From Cognataquiflexum gelatinilyticum (GTDB taxonomy: Bacteria > Bacteroidota > Bacteroidia > Cytophagales > Cyclobacteriaceae), in contig NZ_JANAEZ010000004.1 of the NCBI RefSeq assembly GCF_024813435.1, forward strand, positions 124,001 to 188,000: a stretch of 64,000 bases of DNA, read 5' to 3'. Shown piece by piece: positions 44,708 to 54,154 of this stretch. The notes under the pieces were generated by a model. It was not told the DNA's origin. It saw nothing but the letters and a program-made list of their open reading frames with translations, and searched no databases. A program made the position numbers and the translations under genes. Each line of letters opens with the position of its first letter. The stretch's first letter is position 1.

Positions 44708-46380
44708 GTTTCCTTTTTTGTCAGTTCCTTATCCAAAAATTCCTGTAACCGGGCTTTATAAAAATTCATGTCATTGCTTTGCGAAGGAGCAAGTGATTTT
44801 TTTTCAGGGAAGCTTTCCATATGCATGGTCTGGGTAGGAAAGGCGAACCTGACTCCCAAAGAATTGGCAAGGTTGATTATCTGAATCAATATTTCGTGAC
44901 GACATTTTAATTCCTCCTGCCAGGTAGGAACCTGAAAAAAAATGTAAAACATAATGTCAAGACTATAGCTTGAGAGGTTATTAAAGTAGATATTGAATAC
45001 ATCCTTGCGGGTATCTGGATGAGCTTCTACTATTTTTCTCAATCCCAAAACAAAAGTCTCTATCAAATCAGAAGGCGTATCATAAGTGATAGTCAGGGTG
45101 CAATAAAATCTCCTGTACTGCCTTAGTCCATGGTTATCAATGGTAGCATCGGCTATTTTTCCATTGGGTATATACATCACCGAATTGCGAAAAGTCCGGA
45201 TTCTGGTAGATCTAAATCCCACCTCTTCGACAGTTCCGTCCACTTCACCTGAAGTAATCCAATCCCCCACCTGAAATGGTCGGTCGATGAAGATCATGAT
45301 AGAACCAAAGAAATTTTTGATGGTATCCTGTGCAGCCAAGGCAAATGCAAGACCTCCAATCGATAGCCCTGTCAAAAACGGAACTATGTCGATTTCCAGC
45401 CCATCTTTCAACACAAACAAAGTACCTACAATGATAACAAGCGTTTTGAGGGATTTCCTTAAAAGAGGAACCAACTGGTCATCAAGATTTGATTCTGTCT
45501 TTTCCGCAAGTTTTGAAAAATACATGGAAACGATATCCGCAACCTTATAAAAGACAATGGTGATCACCAATGGTTTTGCGACATTTAGGATTTTTATCAA
45601 CCATGATACAAATTCAGCAGGAAGCTGAAGTACCCTGATAAACAAAACTGAAAAAACAATGATCAGGTAAATGCTCATCACCTTAGCCACAGGCAATAAA
45701 TATTTTTCACCCAGGTATTCATATCCAAACCTCTGGAGAAAATAAAGCAATCCTTTATCCAAAACTACTGTGAGCAATTTATGGGATAAAAAAAGGAGGA
45801 ATACCAAAATAAAGATCCCTGCCAACTGCCAAAAATGTATTCCAAAGTAGACTTGGGTTCCAAGTTTGGGGAGGAGATTAAGCAGTCTGCCTGTGCCATA
45901 AGGGTAAGTCTCATGGTAAAGTTTATCTATTTGAGAGACTGTTTGGGAGCTGAATTTCCATTCTTCTCCCTTTTTTTCAAGATAAATCTGAGGAAAATGT
46001 CTGGAATCGAAAAAATATTTGGATTGGTTGTTAGCCAGTGAATCTGTGAAATCAGGGTCATCGGGAATTTGTGAAAAATTTAGAATTATGCCATTTCCCT
46101 CAAATATTTGCTTGAGCCGGACAGCTAATTTTTCCGTGTCAATATTGTTGTTTTTACCGATTTCCAAAGCCTTGGATGCGTCTTCAGGACTGTAATTGAC
46201 CTCATCCAAATGGAAGAAAAAAAATAGAATTGTGCTGTATGGTGTACTTAGATCAGGTTCTTCGCCGTTTTGGGCATATTTTGAATCCCAAAGTTCCTTT
46301 AAAGTTGTTTGGGCTTTTAATCCTGAGAAATAAAAACCCATTAAAAAAATCAATATTCCAAACTTTCCTGCTTTAATCAT
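44704..46380 (-). CDS. MscS-family mechanosensitive ion channel
   Basis: A 558-residue inner-membrane channel with an extracytoplasmic N-terminal domain. The ATG at 46380 gives a signal peptide (FGILIFLMGFYFSGLKAQ); the longer frame to 46437 would hide it. About 180 residues of periplasmic domain are followed by five membrane helices (about 190-370). The pore-lining helix and MscS core read GLSIGGLAFALAAQDTIKNF, then FGSIMIFIDRPFQVGDWITS, the family's signature, EVGFRSTRIRTFRNSVMYIP and the C-terminal alpha/beta part to 558. It protects against hypo-osmotic shock. Convergent with and overlapping the previous gene by four bases. Confidence 0.92.
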   Translation of the reverse strand: MIKAGKFGILIFLMGFYFSGLKAQTTLKELWDSKYAQNGEEPDLSTPYSTILFFFFHLDEVNYSPEDASKALEIGKNNNIDTEKLAVRLKQIFEGNGIILNFSQIPDDPDFTDSLANNQSKYFFDSRHFPQIYLEKKGEEWKFSSQTVSQIDKLYHETYPYGTGRLLNLLPKLGTQVYFGIHFWQLAGIFILVFLLFLSHKLLTVVLDKGLLYFLQRFGYEYLGEKYLLPVAKVMSIYLIIVFSVLFIRVLQLPAEFVSWLIKILNVAKPLVITIVFYKVADIVSMYFSKLAEKTESNLDDQLVPLLRKSLKTLVIIVGTLFVLKDGLEIDIVPFLTGLSIGGLAFALAAQDTIKNFFGSIMIFIDRPFQVGDWITSGEVDGTVEEVGFRSTRIRTFRNSVMYIPNGKIADATIDNHGLRQYRRFYCTLTITYDTPSDLIETFVLGLRKIVEAHPDTRKDVFNIYFNNLSSYSLDIMFYIFFQVPTWQEELKCRHEILIQIINLANSLGVRFAFPTQTMHMESFPEKKSLAPSQSNDMNFYKARLQEFLDKELTKKET

Positions 46381-46459
46381 TTTTGTTTTTTTTTGATTTA
46401 AGAAAAGGAATTCAGGCGAGACTGACTCCGGATGCATAATTCATCTCCAACCAAACAGA

Positions 46460-49183
46460 TCAATAGCGGAGACTAAATCTCTTAAATTCTTTTCCTGAAA
46501 TTGCGTAAATCAGGTATTCATTTTGGCTAGGCAAATACGTAACATCAACTTTTTGGCTCCCTGTTATCGGAACAGGATTAATCAGACGACCTTCAAAGTC
46601 ATACAAATAAACAAATTCCTGTACTTTATCGACAACCACAAATATGCTTTTGTCCTGTCCAAAAGTATAATACTGAAACTGTAAATCCTCAGACATAATG
46701 GGTTTTGAAAAGACTTCCTTGTAGTCAGCATCCAAAACCGTTATTTTATTGTACTCATGTACAACAAACAAATAACGACCTTCTTCCTGATCTTTGATAA
46801 GGTAAAACCTGCTTTCCCGGTCCGGCCTCAACAATTGGTTGCGAAAAGTAATCTCACCGAGAAGATTGACCATGACCACTTCTCCCTCTTTTGTAACAGT
46901 TACAAGTTGGGTTTCCTTTGAGGTTCCTCTTTCCAATAATATATAATCAGATCCCAATTCACCTTTGACCTGAACCGGTGAACCTGCCTCTTCTTCGCCT
47001 CTTCGATTGAAAAAATGGATATTCCCTTTCATTCCTAAAGCCAACATCCTGTCTCCAATACCTGCCACTCTATGGTGGGCAGGCTTTACAGCTAATGGCG
47101 ATCCAATGGGTTTTGGATCCCATCCCTCCAAAAGTTCCCCATATTGATCATACAAAAAGAGGTTGCCTTTTTGGGTGGATGCAAAAATCCTGTAATTCCT
47201 GTTACCCTCATAATCCAGTAAATTCAGATGGGTGAAGGTTTCATTCTGATAGGTCAGCGGAAAGTCAACCAAAGGCTGTCCAGTTCTGTCAATAGCATAA
47301 ATCTTATCATTTGTGGCAAAAAGCAATTGGAGTTTCCCATTTTTATAAAAATCAAACTGAAAAATCTCAGATATAATCGGACCATCCAAATCCAAGGAGA
47401 AAACTTCCTCTCCTTCATTGGTCAGTAGAAAAATCCTGTTCATTTCATCCTGTACAACAAATTCGACGCTGTTGTCATTGAAATTACGGATGCCTACAGG
47501 ACCGAAAACGAGTCGGTTTTCAAATGCTACGGAAACATTTTCAATCAGAGAAATGTCCACGTCGGAAGGACCAAGGTCAGTTTGCTTGTGACTGATTTCA
47601 ATATGGATCTTCGCATCATTGCCCTCTTCAAATGTCTTTAAATATATTTTATCAAAGGTTTTTAATTCCTGCTTGTACCTCTGAAAAAAGGATTTCCAAC
47701 CCGGGGAGGAGGATTCTTCCATAGTATCCCAAAACTTGGGTCCGTCCAATGCAAAGCTGAACCCCGACTCTTCTTCCAATTTCCGGATGATATCCTCTTG
47801 GTTTGCAGACTTTCCCCAATTCTTTCCTTTTTTCCAATCCTCGATAAAAAGTTTCATGGCCTTGCTACTGTTTGCCATCACAATAATCTCTTCAATTATC
47901 GTGAAATAGGTATCACCAAAACCCACAAAATTTCCATTGAACAAGTGGGCTGGGAACTCCTCGGTTCCAATAACGAAAATTTCAATTCCTTGATGGATGT
48001 CAGAAAGCTGCAAGATATCTATTTGTTGATTTTCCCCTAAACCAAATTTTTTCAACAATTCAAGCTGGACATTCGGATTTTCTGTCCTGAGCAATAATAT
48101 TTTATCCTGAGCCTCATTGGAGATTTTTTCCATATTGAGCAAAGCAATATGCCCTGTAAGGTATTTTGCGAATCCCTTTTTGATTAGTCTGGTTTCAATA
48201 TCCCCAATGACAGTACTGTTGAAAGGGAAATCAGATTCAAATCCTGAAAAAAGCGCAAATGGATCTTCGAGTTGGTATTGGAAATATATTGCTGTCCGGC
48301 TTGGGATCAGGTTTTTGAAATATTCGATAGTAGAAGTGGGGATACTTTTAAGGCTTGGTTTTTTTTCCCCATCAAAAAACATCGTACCATCAAGTGATAC
48401 TTTTTCTTCTTTAAAATCTATCTGAAAATTTGCGGACAATTTGGTTTTCCCTTGATGCAAAACAGAAAAATTGTTCTTCTCAGGAGTGATTACTTTGGCT
48501 ATTCCGGATAGGCCGCTGCCCCCAATTCTCAAAACACCCAATCCTTTGGAAGTCGGTAATTCTTTGAATAGCTCTTCATATTGTTCGCTGAAAACAGAAA
48601 GTCCATCATTTTGAGAATGTCTGATGGCATCTTCTACTAAAAAAGAGGTGAAACTCAATGCCAAAAGGTTATCAATCTTGGCATAAGTCAAAGTCACGCC
48701 ATTTCCATTTGTTTTAAGTTCTTTGATGGTTATTTCACTATAATTCCTTGAAGTAATTGTCCCTTGGCTTTGTATCTTCCTTTCAATTTCTTCTAACAGA
48801 TAAAAACTTTCAGGATTTTGGTAGGCCAAAACATATAAAAAATCAAATTCCTCTTTTCCCGTTGGATGAAGGGAAATAGCCAACTGATTTCCTTTTAGAT
48901 TTTTTTGAAGGATTCCCGATCTCCCGGCCAGGCTGTCCAAGAACAAAAGATTGTTTTCAGCATTTTTCAAGGAAGGTATTCCTGAAACTGATTTCCAAAA
49001 TGGCTGACTTACTAGTTGGTTCCAGGCCAAAACAGGTTCCTGAGTTTCAAAAACAAACAATGCTTCTGCAGAAATGACTTCTAAAGCATTCGGGTTTGTT
49101 TCTTTGAGGATATTTTTCCAAACTATTACGGCCGCAACTCCAATACAAACCAGAACAGAAAAGACGAGGATTATTTTTTTCAA
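46460..49183 (-). CDS. Large membrane-anchored protein with C-terminal beta-propeller, unrecognised
   Basis: A 907-residue product starting with TTG (MKKIILVFSVLVCIGVAAVI), which gives a signal anchor; no ATG lies near. Residues about 35-560 are mixed alpha/beta with no family I can name (ALEVISAEALFVFETQEPVL, TSKGLGVLRIGGSGLSGIAK). Residues about 570-907 repeat short strands of a PQQ/WD-like propeller: NRIFLLTNEGEEVFSLDLD, DKIYAIDRTGQPLVDFPLT, GNLFLYDQYGELLEGWDP, GNIHFFNRRGEEEAGSPVQ and VYLYDFEGRLINPVPI. The repeated G/D-x-x-G-x-x turns suggest seven or eight blades. The domain should face the periplasm. A lone transcript between mscS and the mdh terminator. Confidence 0.72.
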   Translation of the reverse strand: MKKIILVFSVLVCIGVAAVIVWKNILKETNPNALEVISAEALFVFETQEPVLAWNQLVSQPFWKSVSGIPSLKNAENNLLFLDSLAGRSGILQKNLKGNQLAISLHPTGKEEFDFLYVLAYQNPESFYLLEEIERKIQSQGTITSRNYSEITIKELKTNGNGVTLTYAKIDNLLALSFTSFLVEDAIRHSQNDGLSVFSEQYEELFKELPTSKGLGVLRIGGSGLSGIAKVITPEKNNFSVLHQGKTKLSANFQIDFKEEKVSLDGTMFFDGEKKPSLKSIPTSTIEYFKNLIPSRTAIYFQYQLEDPFALFSGFESDFPFNSTVIGDIETRLIKKGFAKYLTGHIALLNMEKISNEAQDKILLLRTENPNVQLELLKKFGLGENQQIDILQLSDIHQGIEIFVIGTEEFPAHLFNGNFVGFGDTYFTIIEEIIVMANSSKAMKLFIEDWKKGKNWGKSANQEDIIRKLEEESGFSFALDGPKFWDTMEESSSPGWKSFFQRYKQELKTFDKIYLKTFEEGNDAKIHIEISHKQTDLGPSDVDISLIENVSVAFENRLVFGPVGIRNFNDNSVEFVVQDEMNRIFLLTNEGEEVFSLDLDGPIISEIFQFDFYKNGKLQLLFATNDKIYAIDRTGQPLVDFPLTYQNETFTHLNLLDYEGNRNYRIFASTQKGNLFLYDQYGELLEGWDPKPIGSPLAVKPAHHRVAGIGDRMLALGMKGNIHFFNRRGEEEAGSPVQVKGELGSDYILLERGTSKETQLVTVTKEGEVVMVNLLGEITFRNQLLRPDRESRFYLIKDQEEGRYLFVVHEYNKITVLDADYKEVFSKPIMSEDLQFQYYTFGQDKSIFVVVDKVQEFVYLYDFEGRLINPVPITGSQKVDVTYLPSQNEYLIYAISGKEFKRFSLRY

Positions 49184-49235
49184 TTGTCGATCATTTTGGG
49201 GAATGGCTAAATTTTCCCCTAGGCAGCAATAAAAT

Positions 49236-49267
49236 AAAAAATCCCGATAATAAACCGGGATTTTTTT
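49236..49267 (-). terminator. Terminator of mdh
   Basis: AAAAAATCCCG (49236-49246) pairs with CGGGATTTTTT (49256-49266) across nine bases; on the minus strand a T run follows the stem, about 20 bases after the mdh stop. Confidence 0.9.
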
Positions 49268-49286
49268 ACAAAAATGAAAATTTAGA

Positions 49287-50225
49287 TTATTTCGAAGAAA
49301 TCTTGTCCAGGACGTTCATCACTTCTTTTACATGTCCTCTTGAAACTTCAAGCATGGATTTTTCTTCATCATTCAGATCAAGTTCTATAACTTTCTCCAC
49401 GCCGTTTTTACCCAAAATTACAGGAACGCCCAAGTAGCAATCATCAATACCATATTCTCCGTCAAGCTTGATACAGACAGGGAATACCCTTCTCTGGTTT
49501 TTCAAGATTGCTTCTACCATTTGTGCAGCAGCGGATCCCGGTGCATACCAAGCCGAAGTACCCATCAATTTGACAAGCTCACCGCCACCAAATTTAGTTC
49601 TTTCGATGATGGCATCAAGTTTCTCTTTCCCAATCAATTCAGTTACAGGAATACCGGCTACTGTGGTGTATCTTGGGAGCGGCACCATGGTATCACCATG
49701 ACCGCCCATTAGGATTGCCTGAATTTCTTTGGAAGAAACATTCAACTCTTCAGCAATAAATGCCCTGTATCTTGCAGTATCAAGAATACCTGCCATTCCG
49801 ATCACTTTGTTTCTTGAAAAACCGGAAGTGATGTGGGCCTGATAAGTCATGACGTCAAGTGGATTGGATACCACGATGATGATCGCATTTGGAGAATGCT
49901 TCACCACGTTTTCGGTTACTGACTTTACGATTCCTGCATTGGTTTCGATCAAGTCATCCCTTGTCATTCCAGGTTTTCTCGGCAGACCCGAAGTAATGAC
50001 AATTACATCAGAATCAGCGGTTTTGCTGTAATCATTTGTGCTACCAACAGTTCTGCTGTCATACTGATTGATCGGTGCTTTTTGCCAGATATCAAGGGCT
50101 TTGCCTTCGGCAATCCCTTCTTTGATGTCTACCAATACGATCTGCTCTGCAATCTCTCTATAGGCCAATACGTCAGCACAGGTGGCACCCACGTTACCGG
50201 CACCAACTACGGTTACTTTTGTCAT
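49287..50225 (-). CDS. mdh: Malate dehydrogenase, LDH-like type
   Basis: Interconverts malate and oxaloacetate with NAD+ in the TCA cycle. The 312 residues match the LDH-like malate dehydrogenases. The nucleotide fold starts VTVVGAGNVGATCADVLA, with the NAD-binding acidic residue in LVDIKEGIAEGKALD. Substrate arginines are in GLPRKPGMTRDDL, the strand IIVVSNPLDVMTYQAH holds the conserved Asn, and the catalytic histidine is in AILMGGHGDTMVPLPR. Arg in the first loop (GLPRKPG) instead of Gln argues for malate over lactate. A separate transcript with its own terminator; upstream is the cyclic-nucleotide gene on the same strand, 234 bases away. Confidence 0.95.
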   Translation of the reverse strand: MTKVTVVGAGNVGATCADVLAYREIAEQIVLVDIKEGIAEGKALDIWQKAPINQYDSRTVGSTNDYSKTADSDVIVITSGLPRKPGMTRDDLIETNAGIVKSVTENVVKHSPNAIIIVVSNPLDVMTYQAHITSGFSRNKVIGMAGILDTARYRAFIAEELNVSSKEIQAILMGGHGDTMVPLPRYTTVAGIPVTELIGKEKLDAIIERTKFGGGELVKLMGTSAWYAPGSAAAQMVEAILKNQRRVFPVCIKLDGEYGIDDCYLGVPVILGKNGVEKVIELDLNDEEKSMLEVSRGHVKEVMNVLDKISSK

Positions 50226-50260
50226 GATATAAGGTTTATTTTTAGTGTTAACATTGTTTT

Positions 50261-50288
50261 CAAAAGTGGCGCTAAGTTATTAAACAAA
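50261..50288 (-). promoter_or_regulatory. Possible mdh promoter
   Basis: On the minus strand a TTTG (50288-50285) stands 16 bases before CACTTTTG (50268-50261), one mismatch from TAnnTTTG. The distance to the mdh ATG (about 35 bases) is suitable. Confidence 0.35.
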
Positions 50289-50459
50289 GGTTTCTAAATA
50301 AAGTATTCCGATTGAATACTTGATAATCGGACTTTTGTTTTCCCAATCTTTGTTTGGTTTTACGGACCTAACTGTTAGATGTTAACTCTTGCAATTCAAA
50401 TTAATGATTGCAGTCCTATTTTGAATGAAACTTTTGAATCAAAATATCGGAAATCACTT

Positions 50460-50984
50460 TTACTGAGGAGTCTCAAACATCTCACCAAGATTAAAAAATC
50501 CAAAGGAGTTTTTATAGGATTTGAAAAGTCTCCTGTTGTTTTCATTGTAATATTCTGCCAGGGAGGTCATCACCTTGGCTTTGATTTTTGGATTGCTGTC
50601 AAATACCTCCTGAATCGCAAAGTGAGGTATGACCATCAACTCTGCCTGATCCGTAGCTACGATGGCGGTATATATTCTTTTGGTGTTTTCTAAAAGGGCA
50701 TTTTCTCCAAAAGCTTCAATCTTTCCCAATTCTTTGATGACTTCAAATGAATCTTTGATGTCAATGGTAAGATTTATTTTCCCTGATTTGATGATGTAAA
50801 ATGCCTGACTTGGATCTCCCCTGAAGAAAATAACTTCGTCCTTTAAATACTTCCGGTTATGGATAGCAGGCAGAAATCTTGCCATTTCAATGTTTTTGAG
50901 TTTTTCAAAAAAATTGACTTGAGAAAGAAACTGAAAAACTTCTAACTCACTTTCATTGAAAGTCCTGGAAAAAGGATTGATCAT
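50460..50984 (-). CDS. Stand-alone cyclic-nucleotide-binding domain protein
   Basis: A 174-residue protein made almost only of one cyclic-nucleotide-binding (Crp/PKA-like) domain: FLPAIHNRKYLKDEVIFFRG, DPSQAFYIIKSGKINLTIDI and IEAFGENALLENTKRIYTAI, the last being the phosphate-binding cassette in which FGENALLENTKR replaces the canonical FGE-L-AL-xxxRxA. The C-terminal helix (LAEYYNENNRRLFKSYKNSF) is not a helix-turn-helix, so it is not a DNA-binding Crp. It lies three bases behind tilS and is probably cotranscribed. Its partner and ligand are unknown. Confidence 0.82.
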   Translation of the reverse strand: MINPFSRTFNESELEVFQFLSQVNFFEKLKNIEMARFLPAIHNRKYLKDEVIFFRGDPSQAFYIIKSGKINLTIDIKDSFEVIKELGKIEAFGENALLENTKRIYTAIVATDQAELMVIPHFAIQEVFDSNPKIKAKVMTSLAEYYNENNRRLFKSYKNSFGFFNLGEMFETPQ

Positions 50985-50987
50985 GGT

Positions 50988-52304
50988 TTACTTGTTTTTG
51001 AAATAAAGTACTTTTTTTGTTTTTGAGTCACATTTGAAAAGCTCCCCAATCCGAATCCCCACTACCCATGCTATCTCTCCACCGGACCAAAGTACTAAAA
51101 CCTGCTTTTTTTGGATCAAAGGCACTTTCAAATCTACTAATAAATCACTGATTTTTTTTGGCTTGTCCATTCCGAGCGGGATAAATCTGTCTCCTGATTC
51201 CCATTTTTTGATCACAAGAGGAAACATCAACTTGTCAAAATCGAGCATCGCATTTTCCTTAGATTTATCGATATCTATTTCTCCTTGGAGTTGAAGGATA
51301 TCATATTTTTTTTCCTTTATCAGAATAGAGATATCATGGATTTCAATCTTTTTGGGTTCCCATTCAAAATCGTTTTTACCCAAAATCAAATAATCCCTGT
51401 CCTTATTTAGCATGGATTCTCCGGCATAGAAAGTCTTTCCCGATTCTCCTTTTTCGATTGAGGTAAATACATCCTGTACATCAGCAAATGAAAATCCAAA
51501 ATCCCTCAACCAATAATATAACATGGAATGTTTTCCCGGAATTTTGCCAATCTCTTTGATGGAAAGATATTGGTAGTCTCCTTCTTTGATCACCATCTCG
51601 TTTTTCCACTTTTCATATAAGAAAAAAAACGCCTTTCCCGTATCTTTCAATCGACTGAAACTTGAATCCATTATCTTAAGACCTTCAGTAAATCCTTCTT
51701 CCAACAGCGGAAATACCTTATTTCGAAGGATATTTCTTTTGTATTCATTTTTTTGATTGCTGCTGTCCTCTCTCCATTTAAGGGAATTTTGAACCATGTA
51801 GGATATAATTTCAGCCCTGGAAAACCCAAGCAAAGGACGGATAATATCTCCCCTGACCTCCGACATCCCATAAATCCCTTCTATTCCCGTTCCCCTCAAT
51901 AAGTTGAGGAAAATGGTTTCCAATTGGTCATCAGCATGATGCGCTACCAAAAGCGCCTCATACCCATTTGATTTTAATACCTGATCAAACCATTCATACC
52001 GGAATTCTCTTGCAGCCATCTGCAGCGACCCTTCTCTCTCATCCAACTCTTTGATATTAGTGTTGATCAAATGAAGTTCAACTCCCCATTCTTTGGCAAG
52101 ACTCCGGACAAAAGCTTCATCACCATCGCTCTCCTTTTCCCTTAGTCCAAAATTGACATGGGCTATAGCAAAGCCAATTCCCGAAGACCGAAGTAAATAT
52201 CCAAGGCAAACAGAATCAATCCCCCCACTTATGGCGAGTAGGTAGATTTTGTTTTGATCCAAAAGTTTTTTTGAACGTAAGTGGTTTTTAAAAAGCTCTT
52301 CCAT
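50988..52304 (-). CDS. tilS: tRNA(Ile)-lysidine synthetase
   Basis: Attaches lysine to C34 of tRNA-Ile(CAU), changing its reading from AUG to AUA; essential in most bacteria. The 438 residues hold the PP-loop SGGIDS in LLAISGGIDSVCLGYLL (about 24-40), AIAHVNFGLREKESDGDEAF, LLVAHHADDQLETIFLNLLR with the HHxDDQ motif, and GMSEVRGDIIRPLLGFSRAE. The C-terminal domain has FPLVIKKWESGDRFIPLGM, the usual TilS C-terminal fold. First gene of a pair with the cyclic-nucleotide domain protein; divergent from the OstA-like gene at 52355. Confidence 0.95.
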   Translation of the reverse strand: MEELFKNHLRSKKLLDQNKIYLLAISGGIDSVCLGYLLRSSGIGFAIAHVNFGLREKESDGDEAFVRSLAKEWGVELHLINTNIKELDEREGSLQMAAREFRYEWFDQVLKSNGYEALLVAHHADDQLETIFLNLLRGTGIEGIYGMSEVRGDIIRPLLGFSRAEIISYMVQNSLKWREDSSNQKNEYKRNILRNKVFPLLEEGFTEGLKIMDSSFSRLKDTGKAFFFLYEKWKNEMVIKEGDYQYLSIKEIGKIPGKHSMLYYWLRDFGFSFADVQDVFTSIEKGESGKTFYAGESMLNKDRDYLILGKNDFEWEPKKIEIHDISILIKEKKYDILQLQGEIDIDKSKENAMLDFDKLMFPLVIKKWESGDRFIPLGMDKPKKISDLLVDLKVPLIQKKQVLVLWSGGEIAWVVGIRIGELFKCDSKTKKVLYFKNK

Positions 52305-52354
52305 AAATCAAAAATACCAATTTTGGTTAATTTGCGGCCTGATTCAAAATTCTA

Positions 52355-53971
52355 ATGTTCAAATACACCACATTTCTCCTCTTCCTGCTATTCATGGCAA
52401 TCCTTCCGGGTTTACAGGCCCAAAATCTGCTGGAGATCCAAAATGCTGAATTGCTTCAAGGGGCCAATGGGTTTGAGAGATTGCTGATAGACGTTAGAAT
52501 GAAGCATCAAAATTCCTTGATTTACTGTGATTCGGCTCATTTTTATAGAGCCGAAAACCGCGCCATTCTATATGGTAGTGTCCGTATTACAGATACCGTG
52601 GATCCAATCACCACTACTAGCAGGTATGCTGAATATGATGGAAATACCAAAACAGCCAAATTAAGAAACAATGTGGTTTTTAAAAACCAAACCACGACAC
52701 TCTACACTGATTTTTTGGATTATAACAGGGCGACAGGGGTGGCTAATTATTTCAACAAAGGGAAAGTAGTAGACAGCACAAATGTACTTACGAGTGAAAA
52801 CGGCAACTATGAGACGACTTTGGAGAAAATCACTTTTACAGACCAAGTGATATTGATTAATCCTGATTATACCTTAAAAACAGATTTTCTCATCTATAGG
52901 ACTATACCAAAGACAGCAGAAACTATTGGTGTCACTAACATTGTCTCCAAAGAAGGGCACCTTTTAAATGCCCAAAAAGGAAGCTTCTACGACACTGAAA
53001 ACAAGATTTTCAGGTTTTATGATGGGGATGTAGAAACAGAAACCAGTTTGGTGTATGCAGAAACCCTCTATTACGAAGAAAATAATAAATACTATGAAGG
53101 CAAAGTCAATGTAAGCCTTTACAACAAAGAAAGAGAAATTGAGATTTTTGGAGAAGAAGGCAAGTATTGGGAGGACAGAAAATACAGCATCGTATATGGA
53201 AATGCATTAGTAAAAAAATATATGGAAACTGACACGATGTTTGTGGCGGCAGACACCCTTATTTCTGAAGAGAGTGCAGATTCAGCGCAAAGGTTCCTTT
53301 ATGCTTTTCACAATGTAAGGCTCATCAAATCGGAGCTTCACGGCAAATCTGACTCCTTGGTATACATCAATTTGGACTCAACGATACATCTTTTCAAAGA
53401 CCCCGTGATTTGGGAAAACAAAAGTCAGATCACGGCAGATAGTATCAGTTTCTTGATTGCAAATGAAGAAATAGACAAAGTGTTTCTGAACCAAAACGCA
53501 TTTACCGTTAACCGTGACACCATCGGAAATTTCAACCAAATGAAAGGGAGGAAGATGACTGGTTATTTCAAAGATCAAAAAATCAGCAGGTTGCATATCC
53601 AGGGCAATGGTGAGTCCATTTATTTCGATCTCGTCGGGGATACCCTTTTACGGGGAATGAACAAAATGCTTTGCGCAAATATTATGATGTTCTTTGAAGA
53701 AGGAAATATAAAGAAGATCAATTGGCTAGTTAAACCTGAGGGCAATTTCAAACCTCCACATATGATAGAAGAAAAAGACAAACAATTGGAGGGTTTTAAT
53801 TGGCGAGAAAGCGAAAAACCGACTATGGAGGCTATCAATGAATGGCGAACACCAAAAAAAAGGGATAAAAACAGATTTAATTTTTTTAACGAACCAGATG
53901 CTGTCATACCTCCTCCAACTGATGAGGAAATACAAAAACTTTTAGAGGAAAAACTAAAATCAGGAAACTAA
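52355..53971 (+). CDS. OstA-like (LptA/OstA-domain) exported protein
   Basis: A 538-residue exported protein of the LptA/OstA beta-jellyroll group, likely in lipopolysaccharide transport across the periplasm. Signal peptide LLFLLFMAILPGLQAQ. The body is made of repeated strand pairs of the OstA type: NSLIYCDSAHFYRAENRAIL, YGSVRITDTVDPITTTSRYA, EYDGNTKTAKLRNNVVFKNQ, TTLYTDFLDYNRATGVANYF and NYETTLEKITFTDQVILINP. The length, about twice that of E. coli LptA, is typical of the Bacteroidota form. The C-terminal end is Lys/Pro-rich (RTPKKRDKNRFNFFNEPDAV). It stands between tilS (divergent) and the T9SS cargo gene. Confidence 0.85.
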   Translation: MFKYTTFLLFLLFMAILPGLQAQNLLEIQNAELLQGANGFERLLIDVRMKHQNSLIYCDSAHFYRAENRAILYGSVRITDTVDPITTTSRYAEYDGNTKTAKLRNNVVFKNQTTTLYTDFLDYNRATGVANYFNKGKVVDSTNVLTSENGNYETTLEKITFTDQVILINPDYTLKTDFLIYRTIPKTAETIGVTNIVSKEGHLLNAQKGSFYDTENKIFRFYDGDVETETSLVYAETLYYEENNKYYEGKVNVSLYNKEREIEIFGEEGKYWEDRKYSIVYGNALVKKYMETDTMFVAADTLISEESADSAQRFLYAFHNVRLIKSELHGKSDSLVYINLDSTIHLFKDPVIWENKSQITADSISFLIANEEIDKVFLNQNAFTVNRDTIGNFNQMKGRKMTGYFKDQKISRLHIQGNGESIYFDLVGDTLLRGMNKMLCANIMMFFEEGNIKKINWLVKPEGNFKPPHMIEEKDKQLEGFNWRESEKPTMEAINEWRTPKKRDKNRFNFFNEPDAVIPPPTDEEIQKLLEEKLKSGN

Positions 53972-54154
53972 ATGAAAAATGGTGAAAACCAAAATTTAAA
54001 TGGCCGAAGTCAAACGGCCTAACCTTGAAAAAATTTTATAAAAGGTTAACAATTTTTAACCGTCATAGTATGAAAACACCAAACCTATTTGTTAAATTTA
54101 TACGTATCAAGTTTAACTGTAACACAGCAAATAGGCCTATTGATAGACATCTAC

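Noticed and set aside
54002..54019. GGCCG/CGGCC hairpin after the OstA-like gene
   Set aside because: Five-base stem with no T run; too weak for a terminator call.
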